A stretch of DNA of 64,000 nucleotides from Grimontia celer (GTDB taxonomy: Bacteria > Pseudomonadota > Gammaproteobacteria > Enterobacterales > Vibrionaceae): NCBI RefSeq assembly GCF_900055185.1, contig NZ_FIZX01000005.1:162359-226358 (forward strand), read 5' to 3'. The number at the start of each line of letters is the position of its first letter. Positions within the stretch are counted from its first letter, which is position 1. Position numbers and translations under genes: made by a program. Below are positions 17,448 to 26,723 of the stretch, piece after piece. Below the pieces are notes generated by a model. It did no database searches. It was not told the DNA's origin and was given only the letters and a program-made list of their open reading frames with translations.

Positions 17448-19202
17448 ATGATAAGCCTGGGGAAAGGATGCCGTAGTCTAAGGCTGGGGGCGCTTTGTCG
17501 CAGCCTGATGGTGATAGCCGCAGTCGTGGCGACACCTTGGTCGATTGCGGCCAATCAGCTTCAAAATATTGAGGTCAAAGCAGGGGAGAATGGAAAAACC
17601 TTGCTGGCACTGTCTCTTGAAGATAAATCCGTGGTCACCAATTTCACAAAAAGCGACGGCGCTTTGTCGATAAGCCTTAAAGGCACATCGGTAGAAGACA
17701 ATCTGGTGGGCGTCCGCAGCCTTCAGGATATCGGAAAGGCAACGGCGAATCTGGATGTTAAGCCTGTTGATGATGATGTTGAACTGACAGTACTAACAGA
17801 TGGGCACTTCGGGTATGACTATTACCAGACCAGCAACGTGCTGACAGTAGAAATTTTCCCTTTTGCTTCTCTGCCTTCAGCGAAGAAATTTGATGCTGAG
17901 AAAAGCAAGAAAAACAAAAATATCTCCATCAATTTCCAAGATATTCCTGTCCGTTCTGTGTTGCAGATGGTGGCTGAGCACAACGGGTTCAACCTGGTCG
18001 TATCCGACTCCGTGCAGGGCAGTCTGACGTTACGACTGGACGATGTGCCGTGGCAAAAGGCGCTGCAGACTATTTTGAATGTCAAAGGTTTGGATAAGCG
18101 CCAGATGGGGAACATTCTGCTTGTAGCTCCAAAAGTGGAACTGGATGAACAGGAACGTCTAGTACTTGAAAAACGTCGTCAGGAGCGCGAACTCGCATCA
18201 CTGAGATCAGAAGTGATTCAGATTAAGTATGCCAACGCCGTCGACCTGAAAGAAATGATTGGTGGGGGCAGCAGTGGTGAAGATGATGATGAAGGCATTA
18301 GTCTGTTGTCCGAGCGTGGCAGTATCGCCGTCGACCCACGCACCAATTCACTGGTGATTAAAGATCTGGCTGATAACATCGACGTCGTAAAAATGATGAT
18401 TGATTCGCTGGATATTCCGGTCGACCAGGTTGAGATAGAGGCGCGTATCGTGACTGTGGATGAAGGTACGCTTGAAGAAATTGGCGTTCGGTGGGGAATT
18501 AACAGTCAAAACGGTAACTTCACGACGGGCGGCTCAATTGAGGGTAACTGGCAGCACTCTGACCGGATAGATTTTGGGGCAGACAATGAGCCTGACGAGT
18601 TGATTCTGGATGACCTGCTTAATGTCAACTTGGGAGCTGTGAGTCCAAACGCAAGTAGTATCGCATTCTCGGTCGCGAACTTAGGTAAAGATTTATTACT
18701 CGATCTTGAGCTGTCTGCGCTGCAGGCTGAGTCGCGCGCTGAAATTATTTCCAGTCCCCGCCTGTTAACGACGAACAAACGCGCTGCATATATCGAACAA
18801 GGCACAGAGCTACCCTATTTGGAAGCATCTTCAAGCGGTGCGGCTGCAGTGTCTTTTAAAAAGGCGGTACTCAGTTTGTCAGTGACACCACAAATTACGC
18901 CAGATAGCAGACTGGTCCTTGATCTTCAGGTCACTCAGGACAAACCTGCAGGTACTGTAAAAGCAGGTACTGGCGAAGCAATGGCCATTAATACCCAACG
19001 TATTGGTACTCAGGTGCTGGTGAATGACGGGGAAACAGTCGTACTTGGCGGGATTTATCAACACGAAATGATGGAAGGCGTCGATAAGGTGCCATTGTTG
19101 GGTGATATCCCTGGGCTTGGTCAACTCTTTCGCCGCAACTATGAAACCATGGGTAAACGAGAGCTTCTGATCTTTGTTACTCCAAGGATTATGGCGCAGT
19201 AA
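17448..19202 (+). CDS. pilQ: type IV pilus secretin PilQ
   Basis: Outer-membrane pore for pilus extrusion and DNA uptake. The 584-residue product has a long signal peptide (about residues 1-34), an AMIN domain that binds peptidoglycan (about 38-140), secretin N-domains (ISINFQDIPVRSVLQMVAEHNGFNLVV near residue 165; IQIKYANAVDLKEMI near 260), and the secretin core with VEIEARIVTVDE, LETPRL-like SSPRLLTTN and VPLLGDIPGLGQLFR. Only one AMIN domain is evident. Last gene of the pil operon. Confidence 0.95.
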   Translation: MISLGKGCRSLRLGALCRSLMVIAAVVATPWSIAANQLQNIEVKAGENGKTLLALSLEDKSVVTNFTKSDGALSISLKGTSVEDNLVGVRSLQDIGKATANLDVKPVDDDVELTVLTDGHFGYDYYQTSNVLTVEIFPFASLPSAKKFDAEKSKKNKNISINFQDIPVRSVLQMVAEHNGFNLVVSDSVQGSLTLRLDDVPWQKALQTILNVKGLDKRQMGNILLVAPKVELDEQERLVLEKRRQERELASLRSEVIQIKYANAVDLKEMIGGGSSGEDDDEGISLLSERGSIAVDPRTNSLVIKDLADNIDVVKMMIDSLDIPVDQVEIEARIVTVDEGTLEEIGVRWGINSQNGNFTTGGSIEGNWQHSDRIDFGADNEPDELILDDLLNVNLGAVSPNASSIAFSVANLGKDLLLDLELSALQAESRAEIISSPRLLTTNKRAAYIEQGTELPYLEASSSGAAAVSFKKAVLSLSVTPQITPDSRLVLDLQVTQDKPAGTVKAGTGEAMAINTQRIGTQVLVNDGETVVLGGIYQHEMMEGVDKVPLLGDIPGLGQLFRRNYETMGKRELLIFVTPRIMAQ

Positions 19203-19251
19203 ATTGAGTTAATTCATCTGTTTAACCATGGTTGGAGCGGGAATGCGTAAC

Positions 19252-19300
19252 AAGGGCAGAGGTCTACGGTGAATGTGGGTTTCTGCCCTTTTCTTGTCCT
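19252..19300 (+). terminator. probable terminator after pilQ
   Basis: Nine-bp perfect arms (19252-19260/19282-19290) with a 21-base loop, followed by TTTTCTTGTCCTTTT. The loop is long for a rho-independent terminator, but the position 50 bases after the pilQ stop is appropriate. Confidence 0.5.
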
Positions 19301-19348
19301 TTTGAGCCTCTGGCAGGAATTTAAAGGCAAGGCGAAACGTATTTTAAG

Positions 19349-19378
19349 TTGCCAAACGCCCAGTCTACCTGAGATAAT
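19349..19378 (+). promoter_or_regulatory. candidate aroK promoter
   Basis: TTGCCA (19349-19354), 18-base spacer, GATAAT (19373-19378), about 107 bases before aroK and after the pilQ terminator. Confidence 0.4.
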
Positions 19379-19485
19379 TTTTGGTCTGATCACGAATATA
19401 CTGTGAGGAATTTGGCGCCTCGGGCTTTCTGATTGCGAGCCTGCGGGCGGTGTTGTTTTCATTAACCGCGCGTAAACTGCTTAAA

Positions 19486-20004
19486 ATGGCTGAAAAACGA
19501 AATATCTTTCTTGTAGGTCCAATGGGGGCTGGCAAAAGCACAATTGGTCGACACCTGGCACAACAACTACACATGGAATTTTTCGACTCTGACACTGTGA
19601 TCGAAGAGCGCACAGGTGCAGACATTGCATGGGTTTTCGATGTTGAAGGTGAAGAGGGATTCCGCGTTCGCGAAGAGAACGTCATCAACGACCTGACTGA
19701 AAAACAAGGTATCGTTCTGGCAACCGGTGGTGGTTCAATCAAGAGCCGAGAGAGCCGTAACCGTCTGTCTGCTCGTGGTATCGTGGTTTATCTTGAAACC
19801 ACCATTGAGAAACAACTGGCACGTACTCAGCGCGATAAAAAACGTCCTTTGCTGCAAACTGAGCAGCCACGTGAGGTATTGGAATCACTGGCGGGCGAGC
19901 GTAATCCTCTGTATGAAGAAATTGCAGACTATGTAGTGCGTACTGATGATCAAAGCGCCAAGGTTGTGGCAAATCAGATCATCGAACTGCTGGAAAATCA
20001 CTAA
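19486..20004 (+). CDS. aroK: shikimate kinase I
   Basis: Phosphorylates shikimate to shikimate 3-phosphate in aromatic amino acid synthesis. The 172-residue product has a Walker A loop [12 protein letters not shown], the shikimate-binding DSD, and [10 protein letters not shown] longer frame opens at GTG 19450, but ATG 19486 gives the standard [17 protein letters not shown]. aroB follows after 16 bases, as in E. coli aroKB. Confidence 0.96.
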   Translation: MAEKRNIFLVGPMGAGKSTIGRHLAQQLHMEFFDSDTVIEERTGADIAWVFDVEGEEGFRVREENVINDLTEKQGIVLATGGGSIKSRESRNRLSARGIVVYLETTIEKQLARTQRDKKRPLLQTEQPREVLESLAGERNPLYEEIADYVVRTDDQSAKVVANQIIELLENH

Positions 20005-20020
20005 TCAATAAAGGAACTCC

Positions 20021-21097
20021 ATGGAAAGGATTGACGTAAGCTTAGGCGACAGAAGCTACCCTATCTCTATCGGTGCAGGATTACTCTCCGATCCCGCGTA
20101 TTTTTCTGAAGCTCAAGGACGTCGCGTGGTGGTGGTCACCAATGACACCATCGCACCGCTTTATGCGGACCTTCTTTTGGATACCTTGAACAAAGCTGGC
20201 GGTGAGCCAGCTTTGTTGACCTTGCCTGATGGCGAGCAATACAAAACCCTCGATACCTTTAACACCATTAATACCTTTCTGCTTGAAGGCAATTACGGCC
20301 GTGATGTGCTGATTGTTGCTTTGGGCGGTGGTGTGATTGGTGATGTGGTCGGTTTTGCCGCAGCTTGTTATCAGCGTGGTGTGGACTTTATTCAGGTTCC
20401 AACCACTTTACTTTCCCAGGTGGACTCTTCTGTTGGTGGTAAAACTGCAGTGAATCACCCTCTGGGTAAAAACATGATTGGTGCCTTCTATCAACCGAAA
20501 GCGGTTGTTATCGATATCGATGTGATGAAAACCTTGCCGCAACGCGAGTTTGCAGCAGGTATGGCAGAAGTCATCAAATACGGCATCATCGCCGATCCAG
20601 AATTCTTCGTTTGGTTGGAAGACAACTACCAGCCACTCAACGCCTTGGATGCTAAAGCCTTGGTGTACGCCATCAAACGTTGCTGCCAAATTAAGGCAGA
20701 TGTGGTGGCAGAAGATGAAAAGGAATCCGGTGTCCGCGCTTTGCTGAACCTCGGACACACTTTCGGGCATGCCATTGAAGCAGAAATGGGCTACGGCAAC
20801 TGGTTGCATGGTGAGGCCGTTTCTGCGGGCACTGTGATGGCAGCGGTCACCGCAGTCCACCAACAATTGCTGACACAAGAAGATGTTAGCCGTATCACTT
20901 CCTTGCTCGAAAAAGCCAATCTTCCCGTGAAAGCACCCTCAACCATGGGCTATGATGCGTTTATTAAACACATGAAACGCGATAAAAAAGTGCTTTCCGG
21001 GCAACTTCGCTTTGTGCTGCCAACATCGATTGGTACTGCAGAGGTGGTTGCAAACGTGACTCCTGAAACGCTTGCTGAGGTCATCAAGACACACTAA
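20021..21097 (+). CDS. aroB: 3-dehydroquinate synthase
   Basis: Cyclises DAHP to 3-dehydroquinate using catalytic NAD and a divalent metal. The 358-residue product shows the NAD-binding [19 protein letters not shown], the [20 protein letters not shown] active-site block, the metal-binding EVIKYGII, and [13 protein letters not shown] and HGEAVSAG histidines. It lies between aroK and damX, with damX 12 bases downstream, a conserved gammaproteobacterial operon. Confidence 0.97.
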   Translation: MERIDVSLGDRSYPISIGAGLLSDPAYFSEAQGRRVVVVTNDTIAPLYADLLLDTLNKAGGEPALLTLPDGEQYKTLDTFNTINTFLLEGNYGRDVLIVALGGGVIGDVVGFAAACYQRGVDFIQVPTTLLSQVDSSVGGKTAVNHPLGKNMIGAFYQPKAVVIDIDVMKTLPQREFAAGMAEVIKYGIIADPEFFVWLEDNYQPLNALDAKALVYAIKRCCQIKADVVAEDEKESGVRALLNLGHTFGHAIEAEMGYGNWLHGEAVSAGTVMAAVTAVHQQLLTQEDVSRITSLLEKANLPVKAPSTMGYDAFIKHMKRDKKVLSGQLRFVLPTSIGTAEVVANVTPETLAEVIKTH

Positions 21098-21109
21098 GCG
21101 GGTTTGTAT

Positions 21110-22636
21110 ATGACAGGCTCCCATGAAATGATTGCGTTGGATCTGGATAGCCAGATCCAACTTTTATCTAGAATCCAATTTCTTACCCGATTCAGCTCCA
21201 ACCTCGTTCAGGTCACTGGTGAGCCAGGGGCGGGGAAAACGTGGCTCAGTGAACGATACCTCGAAAACTGGGCAAACGAACCCATCCAATCTCTTCTAAT
21301 CTGTAATCCAAGTCAGCAGGATGCCCAGCATCGTGCCATTATTCTCAGGCAAATTGTGCGTGATGGTGTCTTCAACGAGCAAGATTCGATGCTGCAAAGC
21401 CTCGACTACATGCTGGAAGGCCGAAGCGTGCACTGTTTGGTGGTGATAGATGACGCGCAGCGCCTGAGTGCCAACCTCATCGCAGAGCTTTGGGCATTGG
21501 TTACCGAAGCGCAGCAACGTGATAACTGGCAGATTAATATCCTGTTATTCAGCCTGCGTGGCAAGCTCAACAAATGGCTTCACAAAGTGTCTTATGGCCA
21601 GGGTGTGAAGCCGTTGGAGCTGGAGATCACCCCGCTGGCTGATAATGAACGAGAAATGTTCATCGAAGTGATGATGGTCAGTCGTCAACTCGATGCCGCA
21701 CAGCGAAGAGCGCTGAAACAAAAAGCGGCATCATTGCCTTCTTTACCCGGAGCCCTTCGAGGGCTGGAACAGCAGGAGACCGCTGCAATGGAAGAAAAGA
21801 AACGTCGTTCACCCCTCCCTTTGATTTTGCTGGTGGTGGTGTTGCTAGCATTGGGTGGTGGCTTGGTGTGGTGGGCACTGAATCCACAGACTTCGACAGA
21901 AGAAGCGGCCGAATCTGTGCTGCCGGAAGGCGTAAAAGAACTCTCAGCCATTCTTGATGAGAAAGAAAAAGAAATGGCAGCCCAGCAAGGAGAAGAGGAA
22001 AGCGGTGAGCAGTCCCTCAATGCCAATGCTGAAGTCAACGATGACGATGTAGCCCTGCCGGATAGCCCTTCAGTAGAAGGCATGACAGTGGGCCGTCGTG
22101 ATGAAAACCGCCGTATTGTGGTGCCAGACCGTGTGGTCGATGCCATCATCGATGAGCAAGCGGTTGGTGGAGATGGTACTGGCGCGGTTGAACAGCCGCT
22201 TATACCAGAATTGGTGCCACCTGCCGAAACTACTGTGCGTGTTGAGCCAACACAGCCAGAAGCGACAGCAGAAGTCGTGACTGAAGAAACTGAAGCGGTT
22301 GCACCATTATCACCACCGACATCAAATGCTGATGTCCCTCTGGCGAACCAGTTGTTATTGACGGTGCCAGAATCGCGTTACGCACTGCAGCTGGCAGCAT
22401 TACAATCCAAGCAGGCAGTGACTGAGTTCTTACAAGAATATACGATTACTGATCGCGCGCTGGTGTATGAAACCCGCCGTAACGGTGAGCCTTGGTTTAT
22501 GGTGTTGTTGGGTGATTACCCAACGGTCGCTGATGCGCGTCGTGCAGAATTGCAGCTTCCGGCCAATATTCAGGCACTGACGCCGTGGGCTAAATCTTTC
22601 GTTCAGATCCACAAAGAAATCGGACTGGTTAACTAA
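21110..22636 (+). CDS. damX: cell-division SPOR-domain protein DamX
   Basis: A 508-residue, single-span inner-membrane protein. The N-terminal ATPase-like domain has a P-loop GEPGAGKTW (near residue 37) and LVVIDDAQRLS as a Walker B. One transmembrane helix lies at about residues 236-257. An acidic, Glu/Ala-rich linker follows, then a C-terminal SPOR domain (about 422-505) that binds denuded septal peptidoglycan. In E. coli DamX acts in septation; this member is longer and keeps the ATPase-like domain as in Vibrio. A TTG at 21104 is an alternative start. dam lies about 100 bases downstream. Confidence 0.88.
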   Translation: MTGSHEMIALDLDSQIQLLSRIQFLTRFSSNLVQVTGEPGAGKTWLSERYLENWANEPIQSLLICNPSQQDAQHRAIILRQIVRDGVFNEQDSMLQSLDYMLEGRSVHCLVVIDDAQRLSANLIAELWALVTEAQQRDNWQINILLFSLRGKLNKWLHKVSYGQGVKPLELEITPLADNEREMFIEVMMVSRQLDAAQRRALKQKAASLPSLPGALRGLEQQETAAMEEKKRRSPLPLILLVVVLLALGGGLVWWALNPQTSTEEAAESVLPEGVKELSAILDEKEKEMAAQQGEEESGEQSLNANAEVNDDDVALPDSPSVEGMTVGRRDENRRIVVPDRVVDAIIDEQAVGGDGTGAVEQPLIPELVPPAETTVRVEPTQPEATAEVVTEETEAVAPLSPPTSNADVPLANQLLLTVPESRYALQLAALQSKQAVTEFLQEYTITDRALVYETRRNGEPWFMVLLGDYPTVADARRAELQLPANIQALTPWAKSFVQIHKEIGLVN

Positions 22637-22738
22637 CCCGCCTTGATGAAGACAGGGCACGAATTTACGCTGATTGATGGTTAAAAATGAGATACAATCC
22701 GCCACCTTTCGAGCAGCAGTGGTGGTGGATACACATTA

Positions 22739-23572
22739 ATGAAAAAGCATCGTGCCTTTCTTAAGTGGGCCGGAGGTAAATATTCTCTGGTCGACGATAT
22801 CCGCAAGCACCTGCCGGAAGGAAAAAAGCTGATTGAGCCATTTGTTGGCGCAGGCTCTGTATTTCTCAATACAGACTATGACCAATATCGTCTGGCTGAC
22901 ATCAATCCGGATCTGATTAATCTCTACAATCTTCTTAAACAGGAACCAGAGCGCTACATTGAAGACGCTAAGCGACTGTTTACACAAGAGTACAACCAAA
23001 AAGCGGCGTATCTGGCGATCCGTGAAGAGTTTAACCAGACGAAAGACCCTTACCTTCGCTCCCTTTACTTTCTGTATATGAACCGCCACGGTTTCAACGG
23101 TTTGTGCCGTTACAACAAAAAAGGCGGCTTCAATGTGCCTTTCGGTTCATACAAGAAGCCTTACTTTCCAGAAGCTGAGCTGGAGTTTTTCTCAGAGAAG
23201 GCGAAGAAAGCGACTTTTGTGTGTGAAGGCTATCAGCAGAGCTTTAAAAATGCCCGTCGTGGCAGCGTAATTTACTGCGATCCGCCTTATGCCCCGCTGT
23301 CGACAACAGCCAACTTCACGACCTATGCGAGTGGCGGTTTTAGCTTGGACGATCAAGCATTGCTGGGCGAGTGGGCTCGTAAGGTGAGCATCGAGAAAAA
23401 CATTCCGGTGTTGATTTCTAATCACGATACGGCGCTGACCCGAAGCCTCTATCACGGTTCTCACTTCAATATGGTGAAGGTGAAACGTACCATCAGCCGT
23501 AACGGTGGTGGGCGCAATAAAGTGGACGAATTGCTGGCGCTATTTGCCCCAGACCTATCCGAGCTTCTTTAA
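22739..23572 (+). CDS. dam: DNA adenine methylase (GATC)
   Basis: Methylates adenine in GATC, marking the parental strand for mismatch repair and timing replication initiation. The 277-residue product has the SAM-binding motif FLKWAGGKYSL at the N-terminus, FVGAGSVFLN, and the catalytic DPPY (CDPPYAPLS near residue 181), in the order of alpha-class methylases. Length equals E. coli Dam. The stop codon overlaps that of the convergent DUF2970 gene by four bases (TTAA). Confidence 0.97.
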   Translation: MKKHRAFLKWAGGKYSLVDDIRKHLPEGKKLIEPFVGAGSVFLNTDYDQYRLADINPDLINLYNLLKQEPERYIEDAKRLFTQEYNQKAAYLAIREEFNQTKDPYLRSLYFLYMNRHGFNGLCRYNKKGGFNVPFGSYKKPYFPEAELEFFSEKAKKATFVCEGYQQSFKNARRGSVIYCDPPYAPLSTTANFTTYASGGFSLDDQALLGEWARKVSIEKNIPVLISNHDTALTRSLYHGSHFNMVKVKRTISRNGGGRNKVDELLALFAPDLSELL

Positions 23573-23781
23573 TCTGGCGTAACGAGCGAAACCAAGCCCA
23601 TCAGCCCAAGCACAAACACAGCGACAAATACAAAACCGACAATGATATAAGGCACCATGCTGGATTGCTGAAAATCGCGTTGTCGGTTTTTGTCTGACTG
23701 CACGCCAAACATTGCCGCAAACACACTTTTCACCACATCCAGTAAACCCACTTTTTCCTGCTGCGGTTTTTCATTTTCCAT
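23569..23781 (-). CDS. DUF2970 family small membrane protein
   Basis: A 70-residue protein. Its central KSVFAAMFGVQSDKNRQRDF block is characteristic of DUF2970, followed by one C-terminal transmembrane helix (about residues 45-66). Function unknown. It is convergent with dam and shares the palindromic TTAA as both stop codons. A ribosome-binding site is present ahead of the ATG (agaag-type). Confidence 0.8.
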   Translation of the reverse strand: MENEKPQQEKVGLLDVVKSVFAAMFGVQSDKNRQRDFQQSSMVPYIIVGFVFVAVFVLGLMGLVSLVTPD

Positions 23782-23984
23782 TGTGTCTTCTTCTTTGTTC
23801 TCGTTTGTTAATCCCAGCTTAGAACAGGGGAAAGGTAGCCGTCTGTCCCAGCTTCAAAATTCAGGGGTTATGGTTTGAATCAGAGGATCTGATAAGACAG
23901 ACGCTACGCAATCGGGTAGAATTGCGGCGAATTTCAGGTAATCGCTACGCCCGGCAAATGGGCACTTTACAGTGAGGCTATAGG

Positions 23985-24659
23985 ATGAAGGATTTTCTCA
24001 TTGCGCCGTCGATCCTCTCGGCGGATTTCGCACGTTTAGGTGAAGATGTTGAACGTGTACTGGCAGCAGGTGCTGACGTGGTGCATTTCGACGTGATGGA
24101 CAACCACTATGTACCGAACCTCACCTTTGGTGCACCAATCTGTAAAGCGCTGCGCGACTATGGCATTACTGCGCCAATCGACGTTCATCTCATGGTGAAG
24201 CCGGTTGATCGCATCATCCCTGACTTTGCCAAAGCCGGTGCCAACATGATCACCTTCCACGCGGAAGCGAGTGAGCATATCGACCGCAGCCTGCAATTGA
24301 TTAAAGAGCATGGCTGTCAGGCGGGCTTGGTATTTAACCCTGCGACCCCACTGCACCACCTGGATCACGTCATGGACAAGCTGGACATGATTCTGCTGAT
24401 GTCTGTGAACCCGGGTTTTGGTGGCCAGTCCTTCATTCCTGAAACCCTGAATAAACTGCGCGAAGTGCGTCGTCGTATTGACGAAAGCGGTCGCGATATT
24501 CGCCTCGAAATCGACGGCGGCGTAAAAGTAGATAACATCCGTGAAATCGCAGAAGCGGGCGCAGATATGTTCGTAGCAGGCTCGGCTATCTTCGGTCAGC
24601 CGGATTACAAAGCTGTGATAGACGAAATGCGCGCGGAACTGAGCAAAGTAGGAAAATAA
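23985..24659 (+). CDS. rpe: ribulose-phosphate 3-epimerase
   Basis: Interconverts ribulose 5-phosphate and xylulose 5-phosphate in the pentose phosphate pathway. The 224-residue TIM barrel starts [16 protein letters not shown] and has the metal/active-site segments [34 protein letters not shown] and EIDGGV. It is followed three bases later by gph and then trpS, the conserved rpe-gph-trpS order. Confidence 0.97.
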   Translation: MKDFLIAPSILSADFARLGEDVERVLAAGADVVHFDVMDNHYVPNLTFGAPICKALRDYGITAPIDVHLMVKPVDRIIPDFAKAGANMITFHAEASEHIDRSLQLIKEHGCQAGLVFNPATPLHHLDHVMDKLDMILLMSVNPGFGGQSFIPETLNKLREVRRRIDESGRDIRLEIDGGVKVDNIREIAEAGADMFVAGSAIFGQPDYKAVIDEMRAELSKVGK

Positions 24660-24662
24660 ACC

Positions 24663-25361
24663 GTGACGGTAAACTTTGACGACATCAAATACATTGCCTT
24701 TGACCTTGATGGAACGCTGGTAGATAGCGTGCCGGATCTGGCGGAAGGTATTCGCATGGCACTGGCTGACCACGATCTTCATTCGCCAACAGACGATGAA
24801 GTACGCAACTGGATTGGCAACGGGGCAGAAATCATGCTTAAGCGTGCCTTAAGCCAGAGCGTGACCATTAAGGCGGATATTGATGAAGCGCTGTATCAAA
24901 AAGTCCGTGAGCGTTTTGATTTCCACTACGCAAACAACGGCCATGACAAAACCATTGTATACCCGGGTGTAAAAGAGACGCTGACCGAACTGAAAGCAGC
25001 AGGTTACACACTGGGCATCGTCACCAATAAGCCTTATCAGTTTGTACCGGAAATACTGGCAGACTTGGATCTGGCGCAATTCTTTACTGACGTGATTGGC
25101 GGTGATTCTCTGCCTACCAACAAACCAGACCCGGAAGGTCTTCTCAGCCTGCGTGACAAGCACAATCTGAACAATGAAAACGTGCTGATGGTGGGTGACT
25201 CGAAAAACGATATCCTCGCCGCGAAAAATGCAGGTTACGCTTCTGTAGGTCTGACTTACGGATATAACTATGGTGAGCCAATCAGCGACAGTGCTCCGGA
25301 ATTTGTCGCTGACCACTTCAACCAGCTTTTAACGGTTCTCAGCACCGAAAAAACAGCGTAA
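24663..25361 (+). CDS. gph: phosphoglycolate phosphatase
   Basis: HAD-superfamily phosphatase that removes 2-phosphoglycolate formed during DNA repair. The 232-residue product starts at GTG three bases after rpe. It has the nucleophile motif FDLDGTLVDS (Asp14/Asp16), motif II IVTNK, the conserved Lys in NKPDPEG, and motif III MVGDSKNDILAAKNAG. Confidence 0.95.
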   Translation: MTVNFDDIKYIAFDLDGTLVDSVPDLAEGIRMALADHDLHSPTDDEVRNWIGNGAEIMLKRALSQSVTIKADIDEALYQKVRERFDFHYANNGHDKTIVYPGVKETLTELKAAGYTLGIVTNKPYQFVPEILADLDLAQFFTDVIGGDSLPTNKPDPEGLLSLRDKHNLNNENVLMVGDSKNDILAAKNAGYASVGLTYGYNYGEPISDSAPEFVADHFNQLLTVLSTEKTA

Positions 25362-25391
25362 ATTAAAGCTTCGACTTATTTCTCGAAATGA

Positions 25392-25413
25392 CAGCCAGCA
25401 GAGATGCTGGCTG
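25392..25413 (+). other. hairpin between gph and trpS
   Basis: Perfect 9-bp stem (25392-25400/25405-25413) with a GAGA tetraloop, no T tract, ending 26 bases before the trpS start. Probably an RNA processing or stability element. Confidence 0.5.
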
Positions 25414-25439
25414 AATTGACTGACAGGAACAGAAAGAAC

Positions 25440-26456
25440 ATGAGTAATCCTACGACCAAACCCATTGTACTTAGCGGTGTTCAGCCATCAGGCGAACTCA
25501 GTATCGGCAACTACATTGGAGCTTTGCGTCAGTGGGAGCAAATGCAGGATGATTACGATTGCCAATACTGCATCGTAGACCTGCACGCGATCACTGTTCG
25601 TCAGGAAGCGGAAAAGCTGCGTGAAGCAACACTGGACTCGCTGGCGCTGTGTCTGGCAGTGGGCGTGACCCCAGAGAAAAGTAACCTTTTCATCCAGTCT
25701 CACGTGCCTGAGCATGCGCAGCTGGGCTGGGTTCTGAATTGTTATGCTCAAATGGGCGAGCTGAACCGAATGACCCAGTTCAAGGATAAGTCTGCGCGCC
25801 ATGCAGAAAACATCAACGCTGGTCTGTTTGGTTATCCTGTGCTGATGGCTGCTGACATCCTGTTGTACCAGGCAAATCAGGTCCCAGTTGGTAACGACCA
25901 GAAACAGCACCTGGAACTGGCGCGCGATATCGCGACCCGTTTCAACAACCTGTATGGCGATGTATTCACAGTGCCTGAACCTTATATTCCACAGGTGGGC
26001 GCGCGCGTGATGAGCTTGCAGGATCCGACCAAGAAGATGTCGAAGTCAGACGATAACCGCAACAACGTGATTGGTCTGTTGGAAGATCCAAAGTCCATCG
26101 CCAAGAAAATCAAACGTGCGGTGACAGACTCAGACGAGCCACCACGCGTATTGTTTGATGTGGAAAGCAAACCTGGCGTTGCTAACCTGATGGGCCTGAT
26201 GTCTGTGGCGACGGGCAAAACTTTCGCGGAAATCGAAGCCGAGTACGAAGACAAGATGTACGGTCACCTGAAAACCGACACTGCTGATGCTGTGGTTGCT
26301 ATGCTGGAGCCAGTGCAAACTCGTTACCAGGAGTTCCGTGCTGATCGAGCGTATCTGGATCAGGTAATGAAAGCCGGTTCAGAAAAAGCATCTGCACGTG
26401 CTGCTGAAACACTGAAAAAAGTATACGAAGCAGTAGGCTTTGTTGCTCGCCCATAA
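25440..26456 (+). CDS. trpS: tryptophanyl-tRNA synthetase
   Basis: Charges tRNA-Trp. The 338-residue class I synthetase has the HIGH-equivalent region [17 protein letters not shown], the tryptophan-binding MAADILLYQ with [12 protein letters not shown], and KMSKS near residue 198. The frame is open 12 codons further upstream, but ATG 25440 gives the standard start just before the catalytic fold. Third gene of the rpe operon, ended by a strong terminator. Confidence 0.97.
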   Translation: MSNPTTKPIVLSGVQPSGELSIGNYIGALRQWEQMQDDYDCQYCIVDLHAITVRQEAEKLREATLDSLALCLAVGVTPEKSNLFIQSHVPEHAQLGWVLNCYAQMGELNRMTQFKDKSARHAENINAGLFGYPVLMAADILLYQANQVPVGNDQKQHLELARDIATRFNNLYGDVFTVPEPYIPQVGARVMSLQDPTKKMSKSDDNRNNVIGLLEDPKSIAKKIKRAVTDSDEPPRVLFDVESKPGVANLMGLMSVATGKTFAEIEAEYEDKMYGHLKTDTADAVVAMLEPVQTRYQEFRADRAYLDQVMKAGSEKASARAAETLKKVYEAVGFVARP

Positions 26457-26474
26457 TCACCGCTTGGAATGTTG

Positions 26475-26506
26475 AAAAAAGCAGCGAGAAATCGCTGCTT
26501 TTTTTA
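26475..26506 (+). terminator. rho-independent terminator of trpS
   Basis: Stem gcagcga/tcgctgc (26481-26487/26492-26498) with a GAAA tetraloop, extended by A6/T6 pairing and followed by a T run. Confidence 0.92.
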
Positions 26507-26723
26507 TTTTCGCTGCTGTTCCCGCCACGTTCGCTCTCAATACCTCTCCCTTTTTCCTATTTTGGTTGTTACCTGAAACTGTTGATTACGGAACGCCGTC
26601 CTGATTATTGAGTGTCGTCTCAGCCCTGAAATACAAACTTGGGGATCTCATCACTTAAATGACATGTCGAGATGTTAAATCATTTGCAGTGTTTATGACT
26701 TCACTCGCAAATAAGGACAGCAA

